Source: Sipunculus nudus (Eukaryota; Annelida; Sipuncula; Golfingiida; Sipunculidae). Taken from it: 64,000 bases of DNA. This document shows positions 37,094 through 50,300 of the stretch, in pieces. The stretch is taken from assembly GCA_026874595.1 (NCBI GenBank), contig CM049322.1, positions 32,880,340 through 32,944,339 of the forward strand. The letters run 5' to 3'. A program made the position numbers and the translations under genes. The notes beneath the pieces are model-generated. The model worked only from the letters and a program-made list of their open reading frames with translations. It did not search any database and was not told the DNA's origin. Position 1 is the first letter of the stretch; every line of letters starts with the position of its first letter.

Positions 37094-38079
37094 CTGTAAA
37101 ACAGCAACACAGACAGCCGCATAACAGCATGTACTACAACAACAAGACTTGACCTGGGCTCAAGCATGGCCCATCATAAACTTATACTTTGACCTTTAAA
37201 TTTACAGATAGGGACCCGCTGTCAATCATGCCCAAACTTCACAAAAATATTGCAGTGAACTAGACTGGTTCTCTGCTCCTGATCATCCTGAAAATTAGAA
37301 ATTCTTGGTAATGAGATGGGACCAGTCCATCAAATATATCTTGTTTTTCTTCTCCAAATGGTCCACTGCTAATCTCAACACCGGCCACACCTCAGATCAG
37401 AACAATTCTATATTGAAGGTGAAGTTTTACTAGTCTTGGGTGACCACCACAGAATTTTTGTTTTGAGTCATGAACAGGTAAAAGATACATGTGTGCATTA
37501 TATTTCGCCATGAAAGTGAGTAGACATCCTGTAATGTATTTGTCTATAGGAGGTGCCATGCATTTTAATGAGTAATTAACCTATTTTGTACACATGTGTA
37601 TAATCACACACCTATTGTTATATTACATGTGACATTTTAAAGAGTAAAAATGTGATTATAAGAATATTTGGTATTATTTTTTTGCCTAAGTATCTTGAGG
37701 CAGGGCTGATGTTATTTATATATGATTTTAATTTGTGTTTGTATCCACATGTATGTCTCTCCTTCTGTACATCTCTGCATGTTAAAATTAACATGTTATA
37801 TTACAAAATGAGTTATTTCAGAGACTTGGACTTCATGGGAGATTTATGCTATGCATAAACTGAATTTTTTAAATGATAGTATAATCAGTGAGGTTCAGGA
37901 TTTTGAGACCTGCATAAACTCCCTGCATGTAAAACGTACCAAACTGTTAAGCACCACACTAGGGTTCATTAATATTTTCCAGGGCCACCTATAAGATGTA
38001 CATATATAGCAGTGGTTCATGCATGTCATTGATCACAAGTGTTATGTTAAGAAGTCTCGCCCTCTATACAACTTACAAG

Positions 38080-38300
38080 CCCTCTTGGGCTCATAATCTG
38101 TTCCGTGTTTGTAATGACAGGTACGGGGGTTTACAGAACAAATACGGAGGCAGGGAGGACGGCCTTGACCACTTCTGTACTCATCCTCCAGGGTTATACT
38201 ATCATCCACCCCTCCTTGTAATGGACCAGGTCACCTATATAATCAGGAGTACTGCCTTGATTACTGGCTTTACCCTGAGCAGGGCGCCAGTCTATTGATA
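38080..38300. other. GC-richer patch in intron, unidentified
   Basis: Balanced-composition DNA (GGTACGGGGGTTTACAGAAC, CCTGAGCAGGGCGCCAG) just left of the composite repeat. Could be a SINE relic or regulatory DNA; no tRNA-like boxes are clear. Confidence 0.25.
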
Positions 38301-38689
38301 AACCATGGACCCTTGTTATGATCTCTTAACAACACTGACCTGTGATGCCTGAACTGTGTGTCATGACCAAGGTCCATATTCTCCCTGTACAGTTATGCCA
38401 AACATTCTGTAGCTTGCATGTTTGTAAATAAACCTGAACACCATGAGGACTGACTTACATAACAGGAGGAGGGTCTGGTAGATGAGTGTTTGTGTCTGTG
38501 TGAGTGTTGGTGGGGGGAGTGGCAAGATAAAATTGATAACTGGATATTTACCATACATATAGACCTGGTATAATACAGGAATCTGTATAAAGCTGGACGT
38601 TATACCATTTTGTTATTTTTTTGGTAACTGCATGAGTCTGATTTTATATTTATCTTTTACATTTACAGTATTCATATTTTAACTAGACA

Positions 38690-41600
38690 TTTCTTGGCAC
38701 CGCAGGTGCCAGAGTATCCCCAGACATAGTAGGCCCCCACCCCCTTTATAAATAGACCCCCATTTTTAGCAGCATATACTGACACTTGGCATATTCATTG
38801 TTTCTTCCATCTTACAATCCACAATCTTGTTAAAGATGTTGGTCCTGTGACCTTGATCTTTTTAAAGATGTGTCCTGTGACCTTGACCTGTGACCTCATG
38901 ACCCCAAAATCAAATCTGGTCTTGCTTTTCCAATGGGACATATGCAAGTTAAGTTTGAAATCTATACATCAATAAAGCAGGAATTATCACCCAGAAACTA
39001 ATTTTTGGACAGATGGCTCCTGTGACCTTCACCTTTGACCTTGTGACCTCAAAATTGATAGTGTTCTTCCTCTCTTGGAAGGAGAACTATATGTGCAAGA
39101 TGAAAGATCTGAGATGAAATGTCTGGATGAAAATGCATCCACATCTTTTTAAAGATGTGTCCTGTGACCTTGACCTTTGACCTCATCACCCCAAAATCAA
39201 TTTGGGTCTTGCTTTTCCAATGGGACATATACAAGTCAAGTTTGAAATCCATACATCAATAAAAGCAGGAACTATCATCCAGAAACTAATTTTTGGACAG
39301 ATGGCTCCTGTGACCTTCACCTTTGACCTTGTGACCTCACAATTGATAGGGGTCTTCCACTCTTGGCAGGTGAACTATATATGCAAGAGGAAAGATCTGA
39401 GATGAATTGTTTGGCTGAAAATGCATCCACAATCTTTTTAAAGAGGTTTCCTGTGACCTTGACCTTTGATCTCATGACCCCAAAATCAATTCAGGTCTTG
39501 CTTTTCCAATGGGTCAAATTCAAGTCAAGTTTGAAATCCATACATCAATAAAAGAAGGAATTATCATCCAGAAACTAATTTTTGGACAGATGGCTCCTGT
39601 GACCTTCACCTTTGACCTTGTGACCTCAAAATTGATAGGGTTCTTCCTCTCTTGGCAGGTGAACTATATGTGCAAGATGAAAGATCTGAGATGAAATGTT
39701 TGGATGAAAATGCATCCACATCTTTTTAAAGGTGTGTCCTGTGACCTTGACCTTTGACCTCATAACCTCAAAATCAATTTGGGTCTTGCTTTTCCAATGG
39801 GACATATACAAGTCAAGTTTGAAATCTATACATCAGTAAAAGCAGGAATTATCATCCAGAAACTAAATTTTGGACTGGTGGCTCCTGTGACCTTCACCTT
39901 TGACCTTGTGACCTCACAATTGATAGGGGTCTTCTACTCTTGGCAGGTGAACTATATGTGCAAGATGAAAGATCTGAGATGAATTGTTTGGCTGAAAATG
40001 CATCCACAATCTTTTTAAAAAGGTTTCCTGTGACCTTGACCTTTGACCTTTGACCTCATGACCCCAAAATCAATTCAGGTCTTGCTTTTCCAAAGGGTCA
40101 AATACAAGTCGAGTTTGAAATCCATACATCAATAAAAGAAGGAATTATCATCCAGAAACTAATTTTTGGACAGATGGCTCCTGTGACCTTCACCTTTGAC
40201 ATTGTGACCTCAAAATTGATAGGGTTCTTCCTCTCTTGGCAGGTGAACTATATGTGCAAGATGAAAGATCTGAGATGAAATGTTTGGCTGAAAATGCATC
40301 CACATCTTTTTAAAGGTGTGTCCTGTGACCTTGACCTTTGACCTCATAACCTTAAAATCAATTTGGGTCTTGCTTTTCCAATGGGACATATACAAGTCAA
40401 GTTTGAAATCCATACATCAATAAAAGCAGGAATTATCATCCAGAAACTAATTTTTGGACAGATGGCTCCTGTGACCTTCACCTTTGACCTTGTGACTTCA
40501 AAATTGATAGGGTTCTTCCTCTCTTGGCAGGTGAACTATATGTGCCAGATGAAAGATCTGAGATGAAATGTTTGGCTGAAAATGCATCCACATCTTTTTA
40601 AAGGTGTGTCCTGTGACCTTGACCTTTGACCTCATAACCTCAAAATCAATTTGGGTCTTGCTTTTCCAATGGGACATATACAAGTCAAGTTTGAAATCCA
40701 TACATCAATAAAAGCAGGAATTATCATCCAGAAACTAATTTTTGGACAGATGGCTCCTGTGACCTTCACCTTTGACCTTGTGACCTCAAAACTGATAGGG
40801 GTCTTCCTCTATTGGCAGATGACTTACATGTGCAAGATGAAAGGTCTGAGATGAAATGTTTGGCTGAAAATGCATCCACAATCTTTTTAAAGATGTGTCC
40901 TGTGACCTTGACCTTTGACCTCATGACCCCAAAATCAATTGGAGTCTTGCTTTTTCAATGGGACATATATAAGTCAAGTTTGAAATCAATACATCAATAA
41001 AAGCAGGAATTATCATCCAGAAACTAATTTTTGGACAGATAGCTCCTGTGGCCTTGACCTTTGACCTTTTGACCCGAAAAGGTATATGGATCATCCACTA
41101 CTGGCAAGTGAGCTATATATTCAAGATGGAAGACCTAAGATGAAAGTTTGGCTTAAAATGCATCCACAGTATCTTTTAAAATGCCAGTCCAGTGACCTTG
41201 ACCTTTGACCTCATGACCCTAGAACCTATAGGGTTCTTACTTTAGTGGTGGGCCATACATAAGTCATGTTTGAAATCCATATGGCTATCAACACTGGAGA
41301 TATCATAAGAGGTGTGTGATTTTCACCATATATGGCAATATTCAAGGTCAAGGCCACTATCATAGGAAAGGTCATGACCCCAATTTAAATAAACATCATC
41401 CCATAACCCATACCTATGTATATGCATAATATAAAAGAAATCTGTCCATTAGTTTTTGACTTATAATGCTCACAGTACTGTAAGGTGGCAATTTTGGGGG
41501 TATTAAACGGCACAAAAACAAGTAAAGAATAATAGGTGGCGCCACCAGTTTCTGGAACATGACAACCCTATCCATGATCTTCCATCAACTTGATTTTGGG

Positions 41601-41880
41601 ATAAATCCATGCAAGATTTCTTGAGATATTAAAGAATTTGTGTGATTTTCCCCAAAATTGGACCTATTCAAGGTCAAGGACACTCTCCTAGTAAAGGTCA
41701 TGACCTCATTTTAAATAGGCGTCGTCCTCCCACCCATATCTATACATATACCAAGTTTGGTAAAGTTCCGTGAAATATTTTTTGGGTTATCGCGCCAACA
41801 AGATTTATATGCGGCGGCGGCGGCGGCGGGACCGGTATGAAAACATAGTATCCCCCGACTTTGTCTGGGGATACAATAAT
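38690..41880. mobile_element. Composite repeat with inverted GTATCCCCAGACA ends
   Basis: The left part carries GTATCCCCAGACA (38714-38726), preceded by a GGCACC-GCA-GGTGCC hairpin. The right end carries the exact inverse TGTCTGGGGATAC (41862-41874), which also pairs with a nearby GTATCCCC to form a terminal hairpin. A GGC-repeat tract (about 41812-41830) sits just inside the right end. Between them is the ~288-bp tandem array plus decaying single units out to 41.7 kb. This resembles non-autonomous elements common in marine invertebrates; no transposase is encoded. Exact ends and target duplication could not be defined, so the class (terminal-inverted-repeat or Helitron-like) is left open. It lies in the intron after the giant exon. 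Confidence 0.6.
38836..41290. repeat. ~288-bp tandem array rich in TGACC direct repeats
   Basis: The anchor ATGGCTCCTGTGACC (or a one-base variant) recurs at 39013, 39301, 39590, 39878, 40174, 40462, 40750 and 41039, giving spacings of 288-289 with one of 296 (an extra CTTTGACC). Each unit has two hormone-response-like blocks: CTTCACCTTTGACCTTGTGACC, shown here in pieces as TTCACC, TTTGACC and TTGTGACC, and TGACCTTGACCTTTGACCT (for example 39742-39760). Short open frames over it repeat with the unit and are not genes. Identity between central units is very high by eye, so expansion looks recent. Confidence 0.9.
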
Positions 41881-42426
41881 GGTCTTGACATGGTCCTTTG
41901 CTTAAAACTATATGTAATATTAATGCTGTATTATAAACCACAAGACCATGAATTAATAATAATCCTCAATAATCAGAAGTTTTTTCTGATCAGGGAAGGG
42001 AAAACTCCAGTCCTGTAGTACTAAGAGCACACCAGTATAAATTCACTGTGTGCCTTGATGGGCGGAGACGGACCTCACTAGAAGACCTTGATCTAAGCAT
42101 TCCAAGGCCTTTACCAGAAGGCCAAGATAATTAGATACATCTGCCCTAAAATACAGTGTTTAGGTCTCATTTTGAACTTGTCTGGGTAGTTCTCATAAAC
42201 ACTGCTTTTCTGGCATTACTCATGAGTTGAGAATACTCAAGAAACTTGATGCAACATTAACATAATCAGCTGAACATGGATCAAAAAGCCAGCTCAGAAA
42301 ATGCTGAAATGTTGGAATCTAATTGTCCAGTTTCACTGCTAAAAACAAGAAAAAATAAAGTTAAGCAATATCTTTTCAACCGAAGAATGGCAATGCAAGT
42401 TTTTATCTGATGCTGTGTATACCTAC

Positions 42427-44237
42427 CGGTTTAATAACTTCAACTGTGGTCCATGTAATAACTTCTACCTCCTCCGATATAATCATTTCAGAAACAAATG
42501 GTGATGAAGAGCGTTCCTCTCCTCTAGCCTCACTTTGGCCTGCTCGTGTATTTCTCTTACATGCATCTGCGCGAGATCGTGACGGTGACTCAGTGCGATG
42601 CTTCCCATGAGCACTAGCTTTATCTGGTTGCCTCTTTGGAGAAGAGGATCGGAAACTTTTAAACTTGCTAAACCGTGACTCTAATTTCAAGGGTTTAGAG
42701 TGAGTGACATTTTCTTCAGGGTCCTTAGCACTTGACATGAAGTCCTCATGAAAATCACTAACTGATCGTGGTCTTAGCGCTTCCCATTCTTTCACTCTTT
42801 TATACTCATCGGGTACTTTCTCATATAAAGACGATGATCGTGACAACCGGACCTCCCTTGTTATTCTGTCCTGAGCTTTATTTCGTAATATATCTGGACT
42901 GTGATTTTTATCCGATGATCCATTAACATTTTTTGTTTCCAATTTGGGTTTTTCTGATTCTTTGGGATCTTTATCTCTGTGTGACAGCCCTTTCTGGGCC
43001 GCTCGCTTCATGGATTTAAACAACCCAAAGCCACCTCCTGTTTTTCCATCTTTTTTCGACTTTTTGGGTTTAAGTTTTGGAGTACCTGTTGGAGTATCTG
43101 AGAATATTTTAATGTCAGGGTCATCAAGATCATCATTAACATCTTTATAATCATGAGTAGAATCTAATGAAGTAAGCGTAGATCCTCCTTTGGCTCGTTC
43201 ACACTCAGTGTTTGTGTCAACAGGTGGCAGCACGTCAGCATCAGTTTTAGTTTCATATTGAATTTCTGGAGCTGGAGCCATAACAGATTTCGGCTCATTC
43301 TGTGTATCCGTACTTGAGTCTAAAGGTTGTACAGGTAATAATTCAGTATGACTGCTCAAAATTTTCACTTCAGCAGGTTTTTCATTAGACTGGTCCCTTC
43401 CATTTAACTCTCTCGATGCAGTATCCAAATCCGCCATGTTAAAGTACCTTCCCGCTGTGTCACAATCCTGGGGTTTACCTATAAACATGTGCAGTGCAGA
43501 AGTACATTTTGAAGTTTCCGTCACAACAGTATAACAACCAGTGCTAGGCACAGGAGGAGCTGTCGAACTTAAAGGGAGGACAAGCTCAATCTGAGCAGTG
43601 GTGGTATAACTCTGAGGACTCCCATCACATCCTGGAGGCGTTTTACCTGGTGTGTCCAGGACATGATCTGGAGCAGCAACTTCATCCACAAAAGTGAGTA
43701 TCCCTGAAGATGAAGTAGAGTTTACCTGATCATTTTTGCTACATCCACAGGTATCTGATGATGAATTAGTACCTGTAGAGGACGGTGAAGGAGTGTCATT
43801 TGTACCTTTCTGTACATACAGGAGGTCGATCACCGCACTGTCACGATCTATCGAGACTGATAAAGCTTCCTGCTCTTGCGTACCTGGTCTGACATTAGGG
43901 TCATCCTGTTTTTTATGAGTACCTTCACTCAGTAACTCGACTTTGGCATCTGTTTTTATTCTGTGTTTCTTTTCTGTTTGATAAGATGTTTCTGTGTAGA
44001 TGATTGGATTGTTATCAGTTTGCTCTTCAACACCTGTAAATAACACTTCAGTCTGATTTAGAAAGACAGTGGAGTTATTTGGAGGGCTTTCATTTTCCTT
44101 TACATCATCACCCATGGACTTGTTCTCAGTCTCAGTTTGATCTGGTGGACCAATTGGATGGAATACTTCAAGGTGACTGTGCTGGAATCCTGTTTCTTTG
44201 AAAACTGAGTGGTGTTCCTCAGCGGTACTCATATTCT
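42427..44237 (-). CDS. ARHGEF12: Giant exon: ~603-codon disordered Ser/Thr- and Lys/Arg-rich region
   Basis: This is the longest non-repetitive open frame in the window. The acceptor is TTACAG just before 44237 and the donor GTAGGT lies at 42426-42421. With a phase-1 partner it adds two bases then 603 codons, ending in phase 0 after VEVIKP. The first two thirds are acidic and Ser/Thr-rich. Around residues 380-440 it turns strongly basic (KLKPKKSKKDGK, then GGGFGLFKSMKRAAQK). Later come kinase/14-3-3-like sites such as RLSRSSSLYEK and LRPRSVSDFHEDF, and a basic RFSKFKSFRSSSPKR. The end is rich in V, E and T (ISEEVEVITWTTVEVIKP). No globular domain is recognised. Vertebrate ARHGEF11/12 have no insert of this size between PDZ and coiled coil as far as I know. 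An in-frame ATG at 44232 could also start translation. Coding status is firm; membership in this transcript is inferred from phase and position. Confidence 0.75.
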
Positions 44238-45723
44238 CTGTAAGTTCATATTTAACTCATAAAACAAATCTGTATATCTAATACTGACTGGCTCAAAGCA
44301 GACAAAATGTGTAACAAATACAAGCATCAATACTGAAAAAGAGTTTCCAACTTCAGACAGATCATGTAACTTTCCATAGAATATCTCTTGTCTCTCTCTC
44401 TTCCTATTCTCCACACATATAAATATATATATATATGAGAGAGAGAGAAAACAAAACTTGTTTAAAGGAAAAAAGCAAAAATCTTGGTTCATATTGAATA
44501 CAGCATAATCAGAAACACTACATTTGCTCAACATCTATAGTGTGCCGAGTGGACTAAAAAGACCTAATAAGTGGCATTTGGGGGATGAGGTCTCTTTGTC
44601 ATGGATGATTTCTTTTGCCATAAGTAGTAAACATCCAGTTTATATTTTTTTCCATAATATTTCTCTGATATACATCATTTGCAAGGTTCCACACAATGTA
44701 TTCCATATAATGACTTGAAACACCAAACCATTTGACTAATGATGAAAAATGTTTTGAGCTTCACCATCTAAATAATCAGCAATAATAGATGTATATTAAC
44801 TCATGGCTGCAATAATATCCTGCTTCTTTCATTATGAAACATGGATGAAAAAAATCTCCATACACACATCTTTATCAGTCACATAGTTATAAGTTCTTAG
44901 ATATATCCCCCTTAAATAAACAAGTCTATTAGCCTGTAAACTCAGAACAGATCCCTGAACTCAGCTGTACATCCCGCCCTGTATGTATACACAGTATATC
45001 TTCCTGAAGTATGTAACATGACAGTTACACAGCTCAGATATGTAGCTTATGTAACGTGATGAAATCGGTGGCGCCTACCACTTCACTTGACAGGAAGCAG
45101 TAAAAACCTACCTCACTGTGATATATGGTACTTAATTGAGTAATGTACCTTTGCCAAATCTGATCCAGGATATGCCAGGTATCTCACTTTCAAAACCTGG
45201 AACAACAATCCAATAACCACACCTATCCCTTTATTAAGTAATTAAGATGCCACTGAAACCTAATGGACTCTTAAATGTACCTTGAAAGGTGAGTTAGAAT
45301 CTGACATTGGTTAACTTACAACAATTGAATACCTGAAAATACCCTGATGTCTATGTCTTGCATACAAAAAGATCATATGCATAATCGACACTTCCTCATA
45401 TTTTCTCATGGTTAAATGAATGAAAAACCCTCTTGTCAGTCAACGTCTTGTGCACCTGGGAGTACTTTTGTGTCAATGGTTTGCATACAAAGAGACCATA
45501 CTTTGTCATATTTATATTTTCTCAAGGCTGAATTACCCATCTGTGATGCATACTTGGAAATACTACTCTGTTATTGTCTTGCTAAAACACAGGCCTAGTA
45601 AAGTAAAATATTGGCACAAATCTTCAAACCTTGCAATTTGGTGCAACTGTATTTTCATATTAGTATAACTACTACATCTTTCTGAATAACTTGAGAAATC
45701 TGGAAACGTGCAATCAAAATACA

Positions 45724-45898
45724 TATATAGTGAAAATCTGCCTGACGACCACCCTGCTATAATTACCACCCCTGCTTAGGTGACAACTTTTTTTGGTCCT
45801 GGACTAATGTAAACCAGCACAAAAAAACACCTGCTAACACAACCACCCTGGTAACATGTCCACTTTGGCTGGTCGTGTTTGTGAGATTTCACTATATA
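45724..45898. mobile_element. Diverged inverted-repeat element of the same type
   Basis: The left end TATATAGTGAAAATCTG and right end GAGATTTCACTATATA are near-perfect inverses. Interior words GACGACCACC, CAACCACCCTGG and GCTGGTCGTG match the AAGACCACC theme in diverged form. Flanking TATA is consistent with TA-type target duplication. Confidence 0.6.
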
Positions 45899-47285
45899 TT
45901 TGACTCAACAGATACCTTAATTAATATCTGACAAATAACTAAACCTCATATATTACTGTTTCTGCACTCATCTATATAAAGTAATATAGACTTTTCTCTA
46001 CTGGGTATCCAATCAATACTATAATGCATAATAACCCCACCCCACCCCCCCACCCTGCAAAGGCCTGAAAAATGCAGTAAAACACATTCACAGACATTCA
46101 TAACTTGATTCACACAGACACATCCCCACTTACCATGCTAACAACTGCTGTCCCCAGTGATGCAATGATTAAGTGTATGAAAAGCTGTACTGAAAATAGT
46201 TAACCTGAGCTGTGTTGTCAGTTAAAATAATAACACAGGCCGGTTTTAAGTCACAGCTGAGACAGCACTAGCGCTGGCCCAGTTGGGGCTGTTTATAATC
46301 CTGAGCAATCTGTAAACATTCATATCATAAGCATATACTATTATATCAACTATGACCTAGTCATCAAATCTGAATATCCAATACCCTATTGCTAAAAACT
46401 CATCTAATCCAGCCACTGTGACTGGCTACTGTGTTTACCAAAACATAAAACTTGATGATCCTAACTTGGCTTGGGTTACAGGTACTATCTCATGTACTTA
46501 AACAGTACTCATAAAGTCAAATATTTACTTAATTGTTGACTCTCTTTCCCTGCATGTCTTGAGAGATAACGTCTTGTTCAGCTAGCTCAGTACTGGTAAT
46601 GTTAATAATAAGTTATGTACATTCCAACTCTTGAGCCAATGACATTATAATTCCATGATATCTCTACTGTACTGTGACCTCTAACATTTGAATGGTTAAA
46701 ATAACAAGTAAAACTAAAAGGAAGTTGTTTTATGTGCACACTGAACAACGGGTTGTCTGAATGCCCTCAAAACTGTGTACGGTTGTAGAAGAAATATGAC
46801 CTTGAACATGAAAGTCAAGGTCACTGGATTTTAAACTTGTCTATGAATTTGGTTGAAGTAATTATTGTGTTAAATTTAAGGGGAAAAGTCAACCCCCCCC
46901 CAAAAAAAAAAAATCACAAGGATAGGAGACCAAACACTGAATGCCTCTTGGTGAAGAGACAGTGTTGGATAATATTTACGGTACCATCATTCAATTAACA
47001 TGTGTATCAAGGTCTCCTTAAAAATGTCACCTCATTAATCTTGCTTTGCACAAAACTGTCTTCTTAGACATTGCAGTGTTTCACTCAAAATTTCCACCCC
47101 AAAAATAAAGGTTTCCTCTAAAATAATCGCCAGATTCATACACACATTAGTATTTTTTCAGTTTTATCTAAGTTTGTGCAAAGATATATCCTAATACTGA
47201 TGGGCACCCATTTGAGAGAAATACCTCATTCGTATTGTTCTGACATTTTGTAGAACAAGGAAGAAAAAAGACATTTAAACAATGC

Positions 47286-47392
47286 TACAGTGAAACCTGT
47301 CTGAAACACCACCTGTCTAATAAGACCACCTGTCTATTAAGACCCCTTTTGGCTAGTCCCATGGCTGGCCTTTTTACACAGGTTTCACTGAA
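47286..47392. mobile_element. Small inverted-repeat element (MITE), 107 bp
   Basis: Ends TACAGTGAAACCTGT and ACAGGTTTCACTGAA pair at 14 of 15 positions. The interior carries TAATAAGACCACCTGTCTAT, the same AAGACCACC words as the 16464 element. It is the best preserved copy of the family here and encodes no protein. Confidence 0.8.
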
Positions 47393-50300
47393 CAAAGCAG
47401 CTTGAATACAAAAAGGTTTCAAAGATCCTCCATGAGGAATCACACAGACTGGAGATCCCTTTACCACTATCTGCTGAACACCAGGGTGTACAATAATCCC
47501 TCCGGCTAATACTCCTGCTTTTATGACTGTCCAATCAAGAGCTGGTACAGTTCCATGATTTCCAGAAGCTGCTTATCCTGTCAGCTCTCGCACTTTCTAA
47601 GGTAATCCATCCTTGTAATACAACACCCTGATAAATTAACAACATTTTGGTGGGTACCGTAAAACTTGAGCACACCTGAATTCAGCTGTAAAATTACGTC
47701 CTATGGCTGTAAGTGTAAAATTACGTCGTACAAAATTCCACCTGGCCATGATGCTGAGGTACAGATGCAGTGTACCGGTTGAATGGTGTAGCTCATAGCA
47801 CAAGTGATGGAAATAGCCAGACAATCACTACCATAAACTTGCCAAAGGGCGCCCACTTCGGCTATACTCTCAATTTCATACCTGTTATCTCCTGGTCAAC
47901 AACGCGCTCAAGTCAACAGTACCCTTTCTGAAGTAGCTTTGCCCCATCTCGCTTCAAAGGGTCACTGTTGGTGAAGCCATTTTATGATGTTACAACAATA
48001 CATAATCTACCTCCCCATAATTAACAAGTGTTTCTCTAAAGGTCGCTTCTTCAAGACAGCTCCCATCTCCACACACAGGAGATAATATTTGTTCTGGATA
48101 TGTTTTACAATGTGTATCAGCTCTCAGCTTATCAGAATGGTGTTCTCCATGTTTTATACCTACAGTTATACCCGTCTCATAAATAGAGTGAACCAGTGCC
48201 AAAGCAAGGCAACACATATGCACTATACATAGTGTATATTTTTATCAGCTTCCATATAAAAGGTAGAAGTTTCCACTATTTCAGGCTTTATAAAATAATC
48301 ACCCCATATCAATCTATTCAACTCAACAAATTCTCTATGCATAATTCTTCTAAATGTATGAATGGAACATTTGACTACAGATGTTCACTAATAACATACG
48401 CTTCAGAAAAGATTAAAGGGGCCCAATCACCTATCTGACCTTTATAAACTAAGGGTAATTCCTTGGAGTTTTATATTATAAAACTAGGCCAGAAAACGTG
48501 GATATCACCACACACAGGCTGCTTGTTTTGTTCATATCAACATGTTTAAAATATGTTGGAGCCCGCCTGAATAATTAAAATAAATTCAACTAGGGCATCT
48601 GACAGCAAATCAGATAAGCCATAGCTTAGCAAATGGCATTTTGCAATAAGCGACCTTTCTACCTCCCCATATATATGCAACCTAACACCTTAGGTTATAT
48701 GTTTTTCCAGTTTGTCAACACTGCTGTGTTTACAAACATGTTGTTGATAAACAAGTTCATACATCCTTCAAAAAGGCATTAAAAGAACTTTTCACAACCA
48801 AAATTACCCCATAGATCATTAATATATACACAGAAGAAGCCTTAAATCACAAATTATTTTTCAAAATGTAGGTGAATGGGCACCTTTAATTTTGAATGGC
48901 AGTGGAGTGCACACCTCAGTGAAGTGAAAACAAGTTAACTGGATCTGTCCCTTAATGAAGCTTATTATTATAATAATATTTATTTTAATGGGGCTTCCCT
49001 GGTCCATGTGTCACCCTTCTACAATGTTTCATGGAAACCAGTTCAGAAGTTTTCCATAATCCTGCTGACCAACAAACAAACCAACCAATCAACTAACTGA
49101 CAATAAAATGAATCTGTATTGATTTTACGGGAATATCTAATAGATCAGTTCTGACGAGCAGTTTGCCTATTCTACATCACCAGAAGCTGGATATCAGGGT
49201 TCTACACAGGGAGGTGCATCAGATAATACAGATGTTCACAGTCTGTTAAGTAAGGCATAGATTGCTACAATTTTTCTACAATTCCAGTATTTGCAGGTTT
49301 AGTCTAGTAAAATTTAATAACAAAAATTTTCCACTTGTCCCATGTCCTACTATTAGGTCCTAGCCTTCACTGGCTAACTTTGGATATTGTGCTTTTATAC
49401 TAATGTATCATTACCAAGTTGGAACCTTGCACAAAGCAACAAAAGGAAGTAAATGTTTAAATAGGCAATAAACTGTGCAGACAACAGAATCGATTTTTGG
49501 CAACCTTTCTCTCTGGAAACAGAACAACTGCTACAGAAGAAATCCTATGGTTAATTCAAGAGTACAACTGCAGAAAAGAAACCTGAGGTACTAAGCCTTA
49601 CATAATAATATTCCTGCCCTATGTTCTATCACGGATGACACAGATTGATGCGCAAGATGCACACCTCTGTCTCTTCTTATAGATTTAGTATGTATGTTTT
49701 TATTTCCAATTCTTATATTCCTATTTATCTGGTCAGCATCCCTTTCACATCTAATCAACCTGAATGCTCTGATCACCTCTAATAGGATAGGTATAAACAC
49801 CTCTCAGTCTGCCTGAATAAGATTTGACATTCCTTAACTGGTAATTAGCTCTGGCCTAGGTGTCATCATGAATGAACTTCTAATTTAACCTACAGGTAAT
49901 AAGACATAAAGAGACAGAATTAAAGTTACACAAAATAATGTACATTTTCAAACACCATTGTTATTACCTCTGTCATAATACTGAGGAAGAGTTGTTTCTG
50001 TTTTTTTTTTTTTTAAAGAATAGGCCCCTGGCCTGTAGGTGGCACTTTCTATTACCTGAGGATGAAGATTACTACACATTAATATCATATGTTATCATTA
50101 AGGATTCTGGATTTTAAGGTTTCATTTTGCACAGAGCTAGTAATAACTCAGAAACCATCACAGCAAATCTCTGACTTACTAACAAGATTTCACTATTCTG
50201 CATTTCAGCCTCTGTCAGGGTTTGTGCCACTGAACATCTACTCTAAAATATTCCAACTCTTTAACCTTTAAGCTTTGTCCTATTCCTGACACATATTATC

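Noticed and set aside
39049-41000. Series of similar ~67-codon frames on both strands
   Set aside because: Each recurs once per 288-bp repeat unit and on both strands. They are repeat by-products.
47990-48223. 77-codon minus-strand frame with GIKHGEHHSDKLRADTHC
   Set aside because: Coding-like wording and a possible GTAGAT donor in phase 0, but no phase-matched acceptor and no similarity to RhoGEF proteins.
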